The position numbers were made by a program, and so were the translations under genes. Shown piece after piece: positions 49,719 to 58,432 of a stretch of DNA of 64,000 nt. Each line of letters opens with the position of its first letter. Within the stretch, counting starts at the first letter, position 1. The notes under the pieces were generated by a model. The model did no database searches and was not told the DNA's origin. It was given only the letters and a program-made list of their open reading frames with translations. Source of the DNA: Streptomyces sp. Ag109_O5-10 (GTDB lineage: Bacteria > Actinomycetota > Actinomycetes > Streptomycetales > Streptomycetaceae); assembly GCF_900105755.1 (NCBI RefSeq), contig NZ_FNTQ01000001.1, positions 5,270,001 through 5,334,000 on the forward strand. The letters run 5' to 3'.

Positions 49719-52121
49719 TCAGCCCAGCGGTCCGGATAGCGGGGTGCTCTGCTGCCCGGTCTCCTCGTGGGCGAGGTAGAGGTCGAAGCCGTCCTGCCCG
49801 GTTCCGTTCAGCCGGACCGGGGCGGCCACCGGCGGGTAGCCGGAGGCGACCACCGTGTACTCGGTGCCGGGCAGGTCCGCGAAGGCGTACTCGCCGTCCT
49901 CGCCGGTGGTGCGGGAGGCGACCACGTTGCCGGCGGAGTCCAGCAGAGCCACCCGGGCGTCGGTCAGGGGCGAGCCGTTCCTGCCCCGGACGATGCCGCG
50001 GACCGCGGCGGCCGGAGCGAGCAGGATGTCCTGGGCGGCCCCGGCGTCCCCGACGGTCACCGCGACGGCGGTGGGCCGGTGGCCCTCGGCGCTCACGGTC
50101 AGGACGTACTCCCCGGCGACCAGCCGGCCGAGACGGTAGCCGCCGTCGGCGCCGGTGACCGTGGAGTCCGCCACCTCGCCGAACAGGTCGGTCGCGACCA
50201 CCAGGGCTCCGCTCACCGGGAGGCCGTCCGAGCGGACGCTGCCGGTCAGACCGGTGGTGCCGGCCAGCACCAGGTTGTACTCGACCGGTGAGCCCCCCAC
50301 CGTGAGCGTGGCCACCTGCGGCTGGCGTCCGGCGGCCGAGCCGACCAGGACGTACGAGCCCGCGGCCGGGACGGCCACCGCGTAGCGGCCCGCGGGGTCG
50401 GCGACGGCGTGGCCGAGCTGCCGCCCCGTCGGGTCGATCAGCGTGACCACGGCGCCCGGTGCCGGCACACCGTCGCCGGCGGCCAGGACCCGGCCGCTGA
50501 CCGTCAGGCCGGCCGGATCCGGGAGCACCGCGGTGGTCTCGGTCCGGGGCTGGACCAGGGGCACGGCCTCGGCCGGGCCGGTCTCCTCGAAGGCGGCGCG
50601 GGGGGCGGTGTCCACGGACCGGGCCTGGGCCGTCGGGCTGCCCTTGCGGTAGAGCACCGCCGCGAGGACGGCCGCCACGACGAAGAACCCGGCCGCCCAC
50701 CAGTAGGCGGTGGCGTAGCTGTGCAGCGCGGCGTTGGCCTTCACCAGCGGGGTCACCGGGTGGTGGTCCTTGACGTAGTCGGTGGCCGAGGTCGCCGCCA
50801 GGGTGGAGAACAGCGCGGTGCCGATGGAGCCGCCGACCTGCTGCATGGTGTTGGTGGTCGCCGAGGCGACGCCCTGGTCCTGCGGCGCGACCCCGAGGGT
50901 GGCCAGGCTCATCGCCGGCGGCATCACCATGCCGATACCGGCACCCATGATCAGCAGCGGCGCCAGCACGTCCGAGGTGTAGGCCGAGTGCAGGTCGAGC
51001 CTGGTGAGCCAGACCATGCCGGCGGCCGCGAGCAGCGCGCCGACCGGGACGATCGGCTTGGCGCCCACCCGGGGCACCACGACGATGGTGGCCAGCTGCG
51101 CGAACACCATCAGCGCCCCGATCATCGGGAGGAAGGCCAGACCGGTCTTGACCGGCGAGTAGTGCAGCGTCTCCTGCAGGTAGTAGGTCAGGAACAGGAA
51201 GACCCCGAACATGCCGGCGCCGGTGACGAACACCGAGAGGTAGGCGGCCGCGCGGTTGCGGTCGGCCAGCACCCGCAGCGGCAGCAGCGGATGGCCGGCC
51301 CGGGTCTCCCAGAACGTGAAGAGCGCGAGCAGTACGCCACCGGCGGCCAGGAAGGCCCAGACCATCCAGTTGCTCCACGGGTGGGTCTCGGCGTTGGCGA
51401 AGCCGTACACCAGCGAGAACACGCCGCCCGCGGCGAGGACCGTGCCCAGCGTGTCCAGCCGGGGACGCGCGGCCTTCGCGGGCCTGCGGACGAACACCAT
51501 CGTGCCGATCACCGCGACGACCGCGATCGGCAGGTTGACGTAGAGGGTGTACCGCCAGTTCAGGTGCTCGGTCAGCAGGCCGCCCAGCAGCAGGCCGATG
51601 GCACCGCCGCTGCCGGCGATCGCACCGTAGACACCGAAGGCCTTGGCACGCTCCTTGGCGTCGGTGAAGGTCGTGGTCAGCAGGGACAGCGCGGCGGGCG
51701 CGAGCAGCGCGCCGAACACGCCCTGGACCGCCCGGCCGACGATCAGCATCGTCAGGTTCTGCGAGGCGCCGGCCATCGCGGAGGCACCGGCGAACCCGAT
51801 CAGGCCGATCAGCAGGGTGGTCTTGCGGCCGAAGAAGTCCGCGAGCCGGCCGCCGAGCAGCAGCAGCGAACCGAACGCCAGCGAGTAGGCGGTGACCACC
51901 CACTGCCGGCCGTCGTTGGAGAAGCCCAGGTCGCGCTGGGCGGACGGCAGGGCGATGTTCACGATCGTCGAGTCGAGCACCACCATCAGCTGGGCGAGGC
52001 CGATCACGGCCAGCACCATCCACCGGTGCGGTGCCTGGTGTCTGGCGCCGCGGGCCGACGAGGACGGGGCCGGCGCGACGCCGGCGTGCGCGTCGACGGA
52101 GTCGACGGAAGTGGATGACAT
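49719..52121 (-). CDS. DHA2-type MFS transporter with three C-terminal carboxypeptidase-regulatory-like domains
   Basis: An 800-residue exporter. Residues about 40-510 form a 14-helix DHA2 drug:proton antiporter (motif A GGRLADFFGRKTT, motif C-like GAIGLLLGGLLTEH). Residues about 560-800 are three consecutive beta-sandwich units of the carboxypeptidase regulatory-like type, starting LTVSGRVLAAGDGVPAPGAV, LTGSVRSDGLPVSGALVVAT and VRGIVRGRNGSPLTDARVAL. Normal DHA2 proteins end after helix 14. The tail would be cytoplasmic unless the topology is altered, so its job is unclear. A degenerate TetR gene and a palindrome lie upstream, suggesting former control by that repressor. Confidence 0.88.
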   Translation of the reverse strand: MSSTSVDSVDAHAGVAPAPSSSARGARHQAPHRWMVLAVIGLAQLMVVLDSTIVNIALPSAQRDLGFSNDGRQWVVTAYSLAFGSLLLLGGRLADFFGRKTTLLIGLIGFAGASAMAGASQNLTMLIVGRAVQGVFGALLAPAALSLLTTTFTDAKERAKAFGVYGAIAGSGGAIGLLLGGLLTEHLNWRYTLYVNLPIAVVAVIGTMVFVRRPAKAARPRLDTLGTVLAAGGVFSLVYGFANAETHPWSNWMVWAFLAAGGVLLALFTFWETRAGHPLLPLRVLADRNRAAAYLSVFVTGAGMFGVFLFLTYYLQETLHYSPVKTGLAFLPMIGALMVFAQLATIVVVPRVGAKPIVPVGALLAAAGMVWLTRLDLHSAYTSDVLAPLLIMGAGIGMVMPPAMSLATLGVAPQDQGVASATTNTMQQVGGSIGTALFSTLAATSATDYVKDHHPVTPLVKANAALHSYATAYWWAAGFFVVAAVLAAVLYRKGSPTAQARSVDTAPRAAFEETGPAEAVPLVQPRTETTAVLPDPAGLTVSGRVLAAGDGVPAPGAVVTLIDPTGRQLGHAVADPAGRYAVAVPAAGSYVLVGSAAGRQPQVATLTVGGSPVEYNLVLAGTTGLTGSVRSDGLPVSGALVVATDLFGEVADSTVTGADGGYRLGRLVAGEYVLTVSAEGHRPTAVAVTVGDAGAAQDILLAPAAAVRGIVRGRNGSPLTDARVALLDSAGNVVASRTTGEDGEYAFADLPGTEYTVVASGYPPVAAPVRLNGTGQDGFDLYLAHEETGQQSTPLSGPLG

Positions 52122-52147
52122 GAGGGGGCTCTCCGGATGCGAGTGGA

Positions 52148-52320
52148 TCAGGTACTGGTGAGCACCGGAAGAATCACGGTGTCCAGGAAGTGGGTGAGGC
52201 AGTCGGCGTCGGCCTCGCGTCGTGCATCGCCTCGGCCAGGGCGGGGTTGCTGCGCAGCGCGGGGGAGACGATCCGGGCGAGGTCGACGTCTCTGCGGGCC
52301 CCGGGGCGTCGCCCTGGTTT
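52148..52320 (-). pseudogene. TetR family regulator, C-terminal remnant with frameshift
   Basis: The last part of a TetR C-terminal domain is readable in two minus-strand frames: RRDVDLARIVSPALRSNPAL followed by AEAMHD, then ADADCLTHFLDTVILPVLTS before the stop at 52148. The DNA-binding half is absent. It lies between the MFS gene and a palindrome, where the MFS repressor would be expected. Confidence 0.65.
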
Positions 52321-52395
52321 CCCCGACTGCCTGTGGAGCCCCCATCCGACGACACCTCGCTCCTGGGACTCGGGGCCGTCGGCCCACTAACTGAT

Positions 52396-52408
52396 CGAAA
52401 CCGTTTCG
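52396..52408. promoter_or_regulatory. Palindrome CGAAAC-C-GTTTCG, candidate TetR operator
   Basis: Perfect 6-bp arms with one central base, in an AT-richer patch (CTGATCGAAACCGTTTCGTA) about 275 bp upstream of the MFS start. TetR-type repressors next to DHA2 transporters often use such sites; the regulator gene here is decayed. Confidence 0.6.
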
Positions 52409-52559
52409 TACACTTGGAGGCTAGGCATTCCGCGAGCGAAATGCAAAGCATTTGGCCGACGTCACATTCGATGCTGATCAGCACGGCAGACGCGCCGAGG
52501 CGCCCCTTTGCTAGGGCTTTGCTCTCCCTTTGCTACTCGGGAGAGGCGTGATGTCCCGG

Positions 52560-53338
52560 CCGGTGCCGCCGGCCTCCCGGTCTCGCTCAACGCCCTCTGC
52601 GGCGCCCTCGCCCAACTGGTCCGTCGGACAGGCGAGGTGGAGCGCCAGGGTGGTCCGGTGGGCGCGCAGCGGGCGGCCGGTGATCAGGCGTGCGTCCGCG
52701 CGCTCGGCGAGAGGCTCACCGCGACGGGGGTGAAGATCCACGAGAACGCGCAGGCCACCGGCTTCCGCACCGCCGGGGGCCGGGTCACGGCCCCGCGCAC
52801 CACCCACCCGGGGCGACGTCCCCTGCGCGGCCGTCGCCGTCGCGGCCGGCACCCGCTCCTCGGCCCTCCGCCGCCCCTCCGGGCGGGCAAGGGCAACAGC
52901 TCTTCGGTCGACCTGGACCCGACACCCCCCGCACCCGCTCCACTCCGGCGAACACCGGGCCGTCGCCTCACCGGTCGGCACCCCACACGCATCGGCGGCG
53001 TCGATGGAACTCGGCGGCGACGACACCCGCCTCGACAGGCGCCGTGTCGTCGCCGTCGCCCTCGCCGGCCGGCACTACCGGGGCCGCTGGTGCGACGACC
53101 CGGACGACCCGGTCGGCCGGATCCGTGACCCTGCGTCGGAGGACGGCCCTTCCTCCCCGACGGGCTCCCCGTCATCGACCGCGTCCCGGGCCACGACAAG
53201 GCCTACGTCGTCACCGGCCACGGCATGCCCGGCGGCGCCCTGGGCCCGGTCGCCGGCCACGCCCTCATCCGCTACGTCCGCACCGGCCGCCGTCCCGAGG
53301 CCCTGACCCCGTTCCGCCTCGACCGGCCGCGCCGCTGA
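52560..53338 (+). pseudogene. D-amino acid dehydrogenase (DadA)-like FAD oxidoreductase, decayed
   Basis: Three pieces of a DadA/DAO-type oxidoreductase occur in order in shifting frames. The first reads VRALGERLTATGVKIHENAQ, then ATGFRTAGGRVTA. The second (from 53004) reads MELGGDDTRLDRRRVVAVAL, then HYRGRWCDDPDDPVGRIRD. The third reads FLPDGLPVIDRVPGHDKAYV, then VTGHGMPGGALGPVAGHAL and the usual end RRPEALTPFRLDRPRR with stop at 53336. At least two frameshifts and a stop (53126) interrupt the gene, and the FAD-binding N-terminus is missing. Confidence 0.75.
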
Positions 53339-53371
53339 ACCGCGTTCTGCGGGAGCACAGTTGAAACCGCC

Positions 53372-53962
53372 TCAGGACGGCGGCTGGAGTACTTCGTCGA
53401 TGACGTAGATGGTGGCGTTCGCGGCCTTGATGTTGCCGCAGACGATGTTCGCCACGCCGTTGACCTTGAAGTCGGTGCCGGAGCCCGACGTGGTCAGCTT
53501 GCTGCCCTCCACGGTCTTGAAGGAGCCGTGCGAGAGTTCGTCCGGGGTGATCTGCCGGTCCACGACGTGGTAGGTCAGCAGCTTCTTCAACTGCCCCTGG
53601 TCGGCGAGGAGCGAGGCGAACTGCGCCACGGTCGCCGCCTGGAAGGCCTCGTCGTCGGGGGCGAAGACGGTGATGCCGGGCTTCCCGTCGAGGGTGCCGT
53701 TCAGATGCGCCCTGACCGCGGCGGAGACCAGATGGCTGAGTTGCGGATACGCGGCCGCGGCCTCCACGACCTTGTCCTTGGCCGTGCCGACCTTCTGGGC
53801 GAGCGCCGCACAGCCGGAACCGAATGTGCCCGTCGGACTGGGCGACGCGTCCTGCGCGTGACCCTGCGACACCGCGCCCACCAGCGCCAGCGGAACGGCG
53901 ACCAGGGCCGCCGCTGCTGCGTTTGCGGTGCGCGTACGCATGTGCATGCGGGTGAACCTCAT
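53372..53962 (-). CDS. Secreted fasciclin domain protein
   Basis: A 196-residue exported protein. The signal peptide (RTRTANAAAAALVAVPLALV, cleaved near SQGHA) is followed by one fasciclin/FAS1 domain (about 60-195) with the H1 motif ITVFAPDDEAFQ, the middle Tyr-His in LLTYHVVDRQI and the H2 region IYVIDEVLQPP. FAS1 domains mediate adhesion to cell surfaces or matrix. GGAGGAGG lies about eleven bases before the ATG at 53962. It stands alone. Confidence 0.93.
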   Translation of the reverse strand: MRFTRMHMRTRTANAAAAALVAVPLALVGAVSQGHAQDASPSPTGTFGSGCAALAQKVGTAKDKVVEAAAAYPQLSHLVSAAVRAHLNGTLDGKPGITVFAPDDEAFQAATVAQFASLLADQGQLKKLLTYHVVDRQITPDELSHGSFKTVEGSKLTTSGSGTDFKVNGVANIVCGNIKAANATIYVIDEVLQPPS

Positions 53963-54495
53963 CGCAACCCTCCTCCTGTGGAGGCGTGAACACTGCAGAG
54001 GCCTTCAGCGAGCGTAGCCAGCGGCAGCCGTAACCCGCATCTCGAAGCGGCGGTACGAGGCCGCGTCGGCCGAGCACGAAGTTCCGCGACCCCACTGAGC
54101 TGCCGGTCCGCTGGTTCGCAGCAGATCACGTCCCCGGCGGGGCGTGGAGCACCGTCACCCGGAACTGCGCGTCGGTTCCGGCCAGTTCCCGTACGCGCCG
54201 TACCTGCGGCTGCCGGCCGCGCACCACACAGCTCCAGATCGCCGTCGCCCGTGACGACTCGCTGACGCAAACGCAGCCCCTTGCTCGGGCCGCTCGCGTC
54301 CATGAACGTCACCCGCGTCATGTCGGGGCGTTCACACGCACCATCCGAGACACAGTCCAAACCGCGGACCGGTGAAGCACACCGTCCGTACTCCACACGC
54401 GCCTTGGCCATCGGGAGGCGTTGCGCCGCTGCGACGCAGGACACACAGGCCCGGGCGCCGTCGCCCCCCCAGCGCGCTGCCGCCGCGGTGCGGGC
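53963..54495. other. Region with a decayed STAS gene and otherwise no gene
   Basis: Between the fasciclin and DUF1772 genes, 533 bp hold the STAS remnant described separately and no other convincing frame. Short inverted repeats near 54380-54470 are weak. Confidence 0.5.
54127..54324 (-). pseudogene. STAS domain (anti-sigma factor antagonist) remnant with frameshift
   Basis: The minus strand reads MTRVTFMDASGPSKGLRLRQ, then GDLELCGARP, and after a +1 shift QPQVRRVRELAGTDAQFRVT with VLHAPPGT and a stop at 54127. This is the second half of a SpoIIAA-like domain with the usual FMDASG segment carrying the phospho-acceptor serine. The first half is absent. The loss of an antagonist would affect a partner switch elsewhere. 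Confidence 0.65.
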
Positions 54496-54942
54496 TCAGG
54501 TGAGGGCGGCGACCAGCAGGGCGAAGGCGGCGATGATGACGGCGACGCGGACGTAGTGAAAGCGGTCCCAGCGCTTCATCTGCTGCTTCCAGTCGGCGGG
54601 CCGGTTCTCGGGGGTCCATGTCTTGCCCCGGTTGTTGATCGGGACGAGCAGCAGGATCGACATGATCACGCTGGCGATCAGCAGGGCGGCGGCGGTGACG
54701 ACAAGGCCGGTGCCGTGGTGGCGCCATCCGGCGACGGCCCAGATGCCGACAAGGACGAGCGAGCCGATGTACCAGAACGGCATCACGGTGCCGAGCATCC
54801 GGCCCCCGTGGGAGCGGGCCAGCTGGTGACTGTCCTCCGGAAGGGCGTTGAAGATCGGGTTCATGACGAAGGCGACGGAGAACTCCACCCCCACCATCAG
54901 TCCGACGGCCACAGTGGTGACCACTTCGAGCGTGCCGAGCAT
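54496..54942 (-). CDS. DUF1772 family membrane protein
   Basis: A 148-residue protein of the DUF1772 (anthrone oxygenase-like) family with four helices. The first helix region MVGVEFSVAFVMNPIFNALP and the segment MPFWYIGSLVLVGIWAVAG are typical; the C-terminal WKQQMKRWDRFHYVR precedes the last helix. Functions in the family are mostly unknown. GGAAGGGG lies before the ATG at 54942. It is divergent from a TetR regulator and two palindromes separate them. Confidence 0.88.
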   Translation of the reverse strand: MLGTLEVVTTVAVGLMVGVEFSVAFVMNPIFNALPEDSHQLARSHGGRMLGTVMPFWYIGSLVLVGIWAVAGWRHHGTGLVVTAAALLIASVIMSILLLVPINNRGKTWTPENRPADWKQQMKRWDRFHYVRVAVIIAAFALLVAALT

Positions 54943-54959
54943 GTTGCCCCTTCCAGAAT

Positions 54960-55023
54960 CTAGCGCTGCTAGCTGATGAGGCAACGCTAGTACTGCTGCT
55001 GCTTGGTTGTCTAGCGGTGCTAG
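54960..55023. promoter_or_regulatory. Two palindromic operators between DUF1772 and TetR genes
   Basis: CTAGC-GCT-GCTAG at 54960-54972 and CTAGC-GGT-GCTAG at 55011-55023 are near-identical 13-bp palindromes with 3-bp spacers, 51 bp apart centre to centre. They cover both promoters and are most simply read as TetR dimer sites that control both genes. Confidence 0.85.
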
Positions 55024-55033
55024 GATCCGAGTC

Positions 55034-55612
55034 ATGTCGGTCCAGGAACGCAAGCAGCGCGAGCGGGCGGTGCGCGAGCGCCTCATCGTGGCCACGGCCC
55101 GCGAACTCGCGGAGCAGCAGGGCTGGGATGCGGTCACCACACGCCGGCTCGCCGAGCGCATCGAATACAGCCAGCCCGTCCTCTACAGCCACTTCCGCGG
55201 CAAGCGCGAGATCATCGGTGCCGTCGCCCTGGAGGGTGCCGCCGAGATGGCCGCGGCGGTGCGCGCCGCGGCGTCCGCCGCGAACAGCCCGCGCGAGCGG
55301 GTCGCCGCCCTCGCTCGCGCCTACCTCGACTTCGCCGAGCGCAATCCGGCGGTCTACGACGCCCTGTTCCAGCTCGACGGCGGCCTCCCGTACGCGCAGG
55401 AGGACACCCCCGAACCGCTGAAGGACGCCTTCGCCGCACTGATGGAGAGCTTGGGCGAGGTCGCCGGGGACGGCGTTCACCCGGGGCTGTTCACCGAGGT
55501 GTTCTGGGCGGCCCTGCACGGGCTGGCCACCCTGACCCGGGCCGGCCGGCTGCCCCGCGGGGACGCCGAGCGGAGGGTGGAACTGCTGGTGGACCGGCTC
55601 GTCGTGACCTGA
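55034..55612 (+). CDS. TetR family transcriptional regulator
   Basis: A 192-residue repressor. The helix-turn-helix is plain: RLIVATARELAEQQGWDAVT, then TRRLAERIEYSQPVLYSHFR and GKREII. The C-terminal domain reads RAYLDFAERNPAVYDALFQL, as in TetR_C_33-type proteins. It probably binds the two CTAGC-N3-GCTAG sites that lie 11 and about 60 bp upstream of its start, repressing itself and the DUF1772 gene. The ATG at 55034 is preferred over 55007. Confidence 0.92.
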   Translation: MSVQERKQRERAVRERLIVATARELAEQQGWDAVTTRRLAERIEYSQPVLYSHFRGKREIIGAVALEGAAEMAAAVRAAASAANSPRERVAALARAYLDFAERNPAVYDALFQLDGGLPYAQEDTPEPLKDAFAALMESLGEVAGDGVHPGLFTEVFWAALHGLATLTRAGRLPRGDAERRVELLVDRLVVT

Positions 55613-56300
55613 CGCACCGCCCCGGCCCGCACGCGGCCGGACCCCCGGACCCCGCTGCCTGTCCGCGCCGTCGCTTCCCCGCACCTGCACGGCGCAGCCG
55701 CAGACGCATCACGGAGTCCGGAGCGATCCCCCCGGCGCACAGCGCCGCACCGGCAGCCCCGGCCTCCGGGCCACGGGCAGCTGCACCGGCCGGCTCCGAC
55801 GCGCGGGCGGTGAGTGGGTGCACCACGCGCCGCCGTCGCCGACGACCGTGATCTCAAGGGCGAACTCGGTGCGGTCAACCCGAACGTCGCTGTCCGGGCA
55901 GTCCGCCGGCGGGCCGTCCTGATCGCCCGGCGGTGCGTGCCCAACGGTTTGGTGCGTCACGAAAACCGTGAGCCGTCGGTCGGCCGATGGGCGGGGCGGA
56001 TCGGTTGCGCGGTAGGGGGCTGCGGCCGACGGACGCCGCAGTGCGTGGTGCCCGTCGGCGGGTCCCCGCCCAGTGGCCGGACGCGGCCGTCGGCGTACGA
56101 AGGAACAGCCACTGTCGGCTCCGGATGCGCAGGATCTGCCGGCACAGTTCCGCCGTGTACGCCTGGCGGACCGCACGGCGCCCGGCAGCGCTCCGTCACC
56201 GGGTGTCGCGCGGGCGAGGGGCCTACCGTGGGAGATGGACCCGGCGTCGGCCCCGCCGACCGGCCGGTCGTTCACGCCGGGGGGCGTAAGGAGGCACGAG
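55613..56300. other. Intergenic region with one possible peptide gene
   Basis: The 688 bp contain no clear gene. A minus-strand frame from the GTG at 55960 to 55709 reads DCPDSDVRVDRTEFALEITV followed by VGDGG and WCTHS. The segment FALEITVV resembles the FxLD leader of FxLD-type lanthipeptides, but the expected Cys/Ser/Thr-rich core is not present and no dehydratase gene is near. At best it is a remnant. Confidence 0.3.
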
Positions 56301-57248
56301 ATGTCCGATGCGATACGGGACACCACGGCCCGGCGCGTACGACATTTCGTCGACGCCGGATATCCCGACGCCGGGCCCGTCGAGGCAGCGGTGGAGGGAA
56401 CCGTCTACCGACTCGGGGACGGAACGGTGGCCAAGGTGTGGGAGCGCCGACGGGGATCCGAACTGCGCCGGATGCAGCGTTTCTACGCCGACGCCGCGGC
56501 GCACCTGCCGCTCGGCTCCCCGGAGATCCTCGCCGTCGAGGACATCGACGGTGTCCCGATGACCGTGGAGCGGGAGCTGACCGGCGAGCCCCTGGCGGGC
56601 AGGATCCGCACCGACGACCCGGACGAGGTGCTGCCCGAAGCGGTCGACTGCCTGGTCGGTGTGCTGCGCGCCCTCGCGGACGCCCATGACGTCGACGAGG
56701 TCAAGCACCTCCCTGTGCTGGACGAGGAGCGCCCGCTGTGGGAAGGCCACACCACTTTCGGGTCCGCCCTGGCGGACCTGGTGGACCGGCGGGTCGGCCG
56801 GTGCGCGGACCGGCTCTCCACGCACGTCCGCGACTTCGACGACACGCGCGCCCGGCTGCTTCGGAAGCTGCGCTCGCTGCCCCGTACCGACGAGGCGGTC
56901 GTCCACGGTGACGTCTTCCCGGAGACCGTGCTGGTGGACGACGACCTGCGGCCGCTCGCCCTCGTGGACTACGGCTTCCTGTCCACGGCCGGGGACCCCC
57001 GCTTCGACGCCGCCGTGGCCGCGGCCATCTTCCCGGCGGGCGCCGAGCGCGCCCTGGAGATCACCCGGCAGCTCACCACGCGGTTCGCCGACGAGTTCGG
57101 CTACGCGGTCGACGACCTCCTGCTGTACCAGGCCGCCTATGCGATGGCCACGAGCGACGCCTTCGCGCCGGGCGGCGGTGACGAGCACTTCGCCTGGTGC
57201 GTCACCGTGCTCGAGGACCCGGCCGTCGCCGAGTCCCTGCACCGGTGA
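56301..57248 (+). CDS. Phosphotransferase-fold kinase (APH family)
   Basis: A 315-residue protein with the aminoglycoside-phosphotransferase kinase fold. Recognisable parts are the N-lobe VYRLGDGTVAKVWERRRGSE, the Brenner motif VVHGDVFPETVLV (catalytic Asp) and the DFG-like Asp in LALVDYGFLSTAGDP. It would phosphorylate a small molecule, but the family is broad and resistance is not implied. AAGGAGG lies seven bases before the ATG at 56301. It is monocistronic. Confidence 0.88.
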   Translation: MSDAIRDTTARRVRHFVDAGYPDAGPVEAAVEGTVYRLGDGTVAKVWERRRGSELRRMQRFYADAAAHLPLGSPEILAVEDIDGVPMTVERELTGEPLAGRIRTDDPDEVLPEAVDCLVGVLRALADAHDVDEVKHLPVLDEERPLWEGHTTFGSALADLVDRRVGRCADRLSTHVRDFDDTRARLLRKLRSLPRTDEAVVHGDVFPETVLVDDDLRPLALVDYGFLSTAGDPRFDAAVAAAIFPAGAERALEITRQLTTRFADEFGYAVDDLLLYQAAYAMATSDAFAPGGGDEHFAWCVTVLEDPAVAESLHR

Positions 57249-57462
57249 CGCACCGCGGGCAGCCGAGCAGTCGGGCAGCCGGGAAGTTCCGGTGACGGTG
57301 TGTGTGCGGGGCCCTGCGATGCCGAGCTGATGCGACCTGCCAGCGCGAGGCGAATGTACGCAAAAGCACAGTGATCCATCCATAATTGGCCCGTTCTGTG
57401 CCAACCGGTCACGGCAGTGCCCGGGCGCTCACGGGCGGCCGGGCATCGAAAGGAATCCCCTC

Positions 57463-57768
57463 ATGGCAGACGTCAAGGTCGGGCTGTACGTGTACGTCGA
57501 GGCCAAGCCCGGCAAGGAGGAAGAGGTCGCCGGCTTTCTCCGCAAGGGTCTCGACCTCGTGCAGGAGGAGCCCGACACCGTCGCCTGGTTCGCCGTGCGC
57601 CTGAGCGAGACCGGCTTCGCGATCTTCGACGCCTTCCCCACCGACTCCGCACGTCAGACCCACCTCAACGGCCGGCTCGGCAAGGCCCTGATGGAACGAG
57701 CCGGCGATCTGTTCTCCCAGCCGCCTTCCATCGAGCGACTCGACGTTCTCGCCCACAAACTTCCCTGA
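57463..57768 (+). CDS. Antibiotic biosynthesis monooxygenase (ABM) domain protein
   Basis: A 101-residue ferredoxin-like dimeric alpha-beta protein. The pattern LYVYVEAKPGKEEEVAGFLR, then EPDTVAWFAVRLSETGFAIF and DAFPTDSARQTHLNG is typical of ABM proteins such as quinol-oxidising or heme-degrading small monooxygenases. No cofactor site is visible. GGAATCCCC separates it weakly from a ribosome site (AAAGGA). Encoded alone with its own upstream region. Confidence 0.9.
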   Translation: MADVKVGLYVYVEAKPGKEEEVAGFLRKGLDLVQEEPDTVAWFAVRLSETGFAIFDAFPTDSARQTHLNGRLGKALMERAGDLFSQPPSIERLDVLAHKLP

Positions 57769-58432
57769 AGACCGGGCGCGGCTGGTCGACCCGGCGAGGC
57801 CGCCTCCACCCCCGATGCTCGCACTCCCCGACCCCTCACCCACGTCGTGCACGTCCACGAGCGATGCGGTCCCTCCGAAGTCGTGTGTACGGGGCACGAC
57901 TTCGCGGCTTCCGCGCCCGTCTCGGGTTACGGCACGCTGACGCCCTCAGCGGTAGGCCGCTGGGGGCATCAGCGGAACCGTGGCTTCGAGAATCAGTGGG
58001 CGTCCTCTGACCCCACGGCCTCGGTGCAGAACCGCACCTGGTCATGGTCATGGAGCAGCCGCATACCGAGAAGTCCGAGCGTCTCCAGCGCATAGTCGTC
58101 GCCGAAGGACTCCTTCTCGCGGAGCGCCGTCTCGCCCGTCCGGATCGTCACGGTCTTATGGCCAGACGTCCCAGCCCGTGATCTCCAGGCTCGGTGAACA
58201 CACCGGCCGGAGGTTCCTTCTGGCGCCGCCACGCTCGTGGGAATCGTTCCCCGACCAGCACGTTTGGTCGGGGGCCGATCTCGTTTGGTTCGGTTGCGAG
58301 GCACCGCCATCCCCCTCGTGCCCCGCTCGACCTGGCACGTGTGTGGCATGCCTCGGCGTTGGTTGTCGCTGAGCAGCCACGCGCGGCCCGCAGCCTCCGC
58401 GAACGGGGACTGCGGGCCGGCGAGGGAGGCCC
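57769..58432. other. Region with a small unidentified remnant
   Basis: The 664 bp contain one minus-strand frame of interest, 57993-58151, reading TIRTGETALREKESFGDDYA then LETLGLLGMRLLHDHDQVRF and CTEAVGSEDAH before a stop. It looks like the end of a real protein whose start is lost. A hairpin (58249-58273) lies further right. Nothing else is coding. Confidence 0.4.
58249..58273. terminator. Hairpin with 9-bp arms
   Basis: CCCCGACCA and TGGTCGGGG pair around GCACGTT. It lies about 160 bp beyond the stop of the formaldehyde dehydrogenase gene on the minus strand and could be its terminator or part of the lost gene's control region. Confidence 0.5.

Noticed and set aside
49465-52023. 852-codon minus-strand frame overlapping the MFS gene
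   Set aside because: Out-of-frame shadow of the transporter with no readable domain; the MFS frame has all family motifs.
56301-57248. Aminoglycoside resistance gene
   Set aside because: The kinase fold is clear, but sequence outside the Brenner and DFG-like motifs does not match known resistance enzymes.
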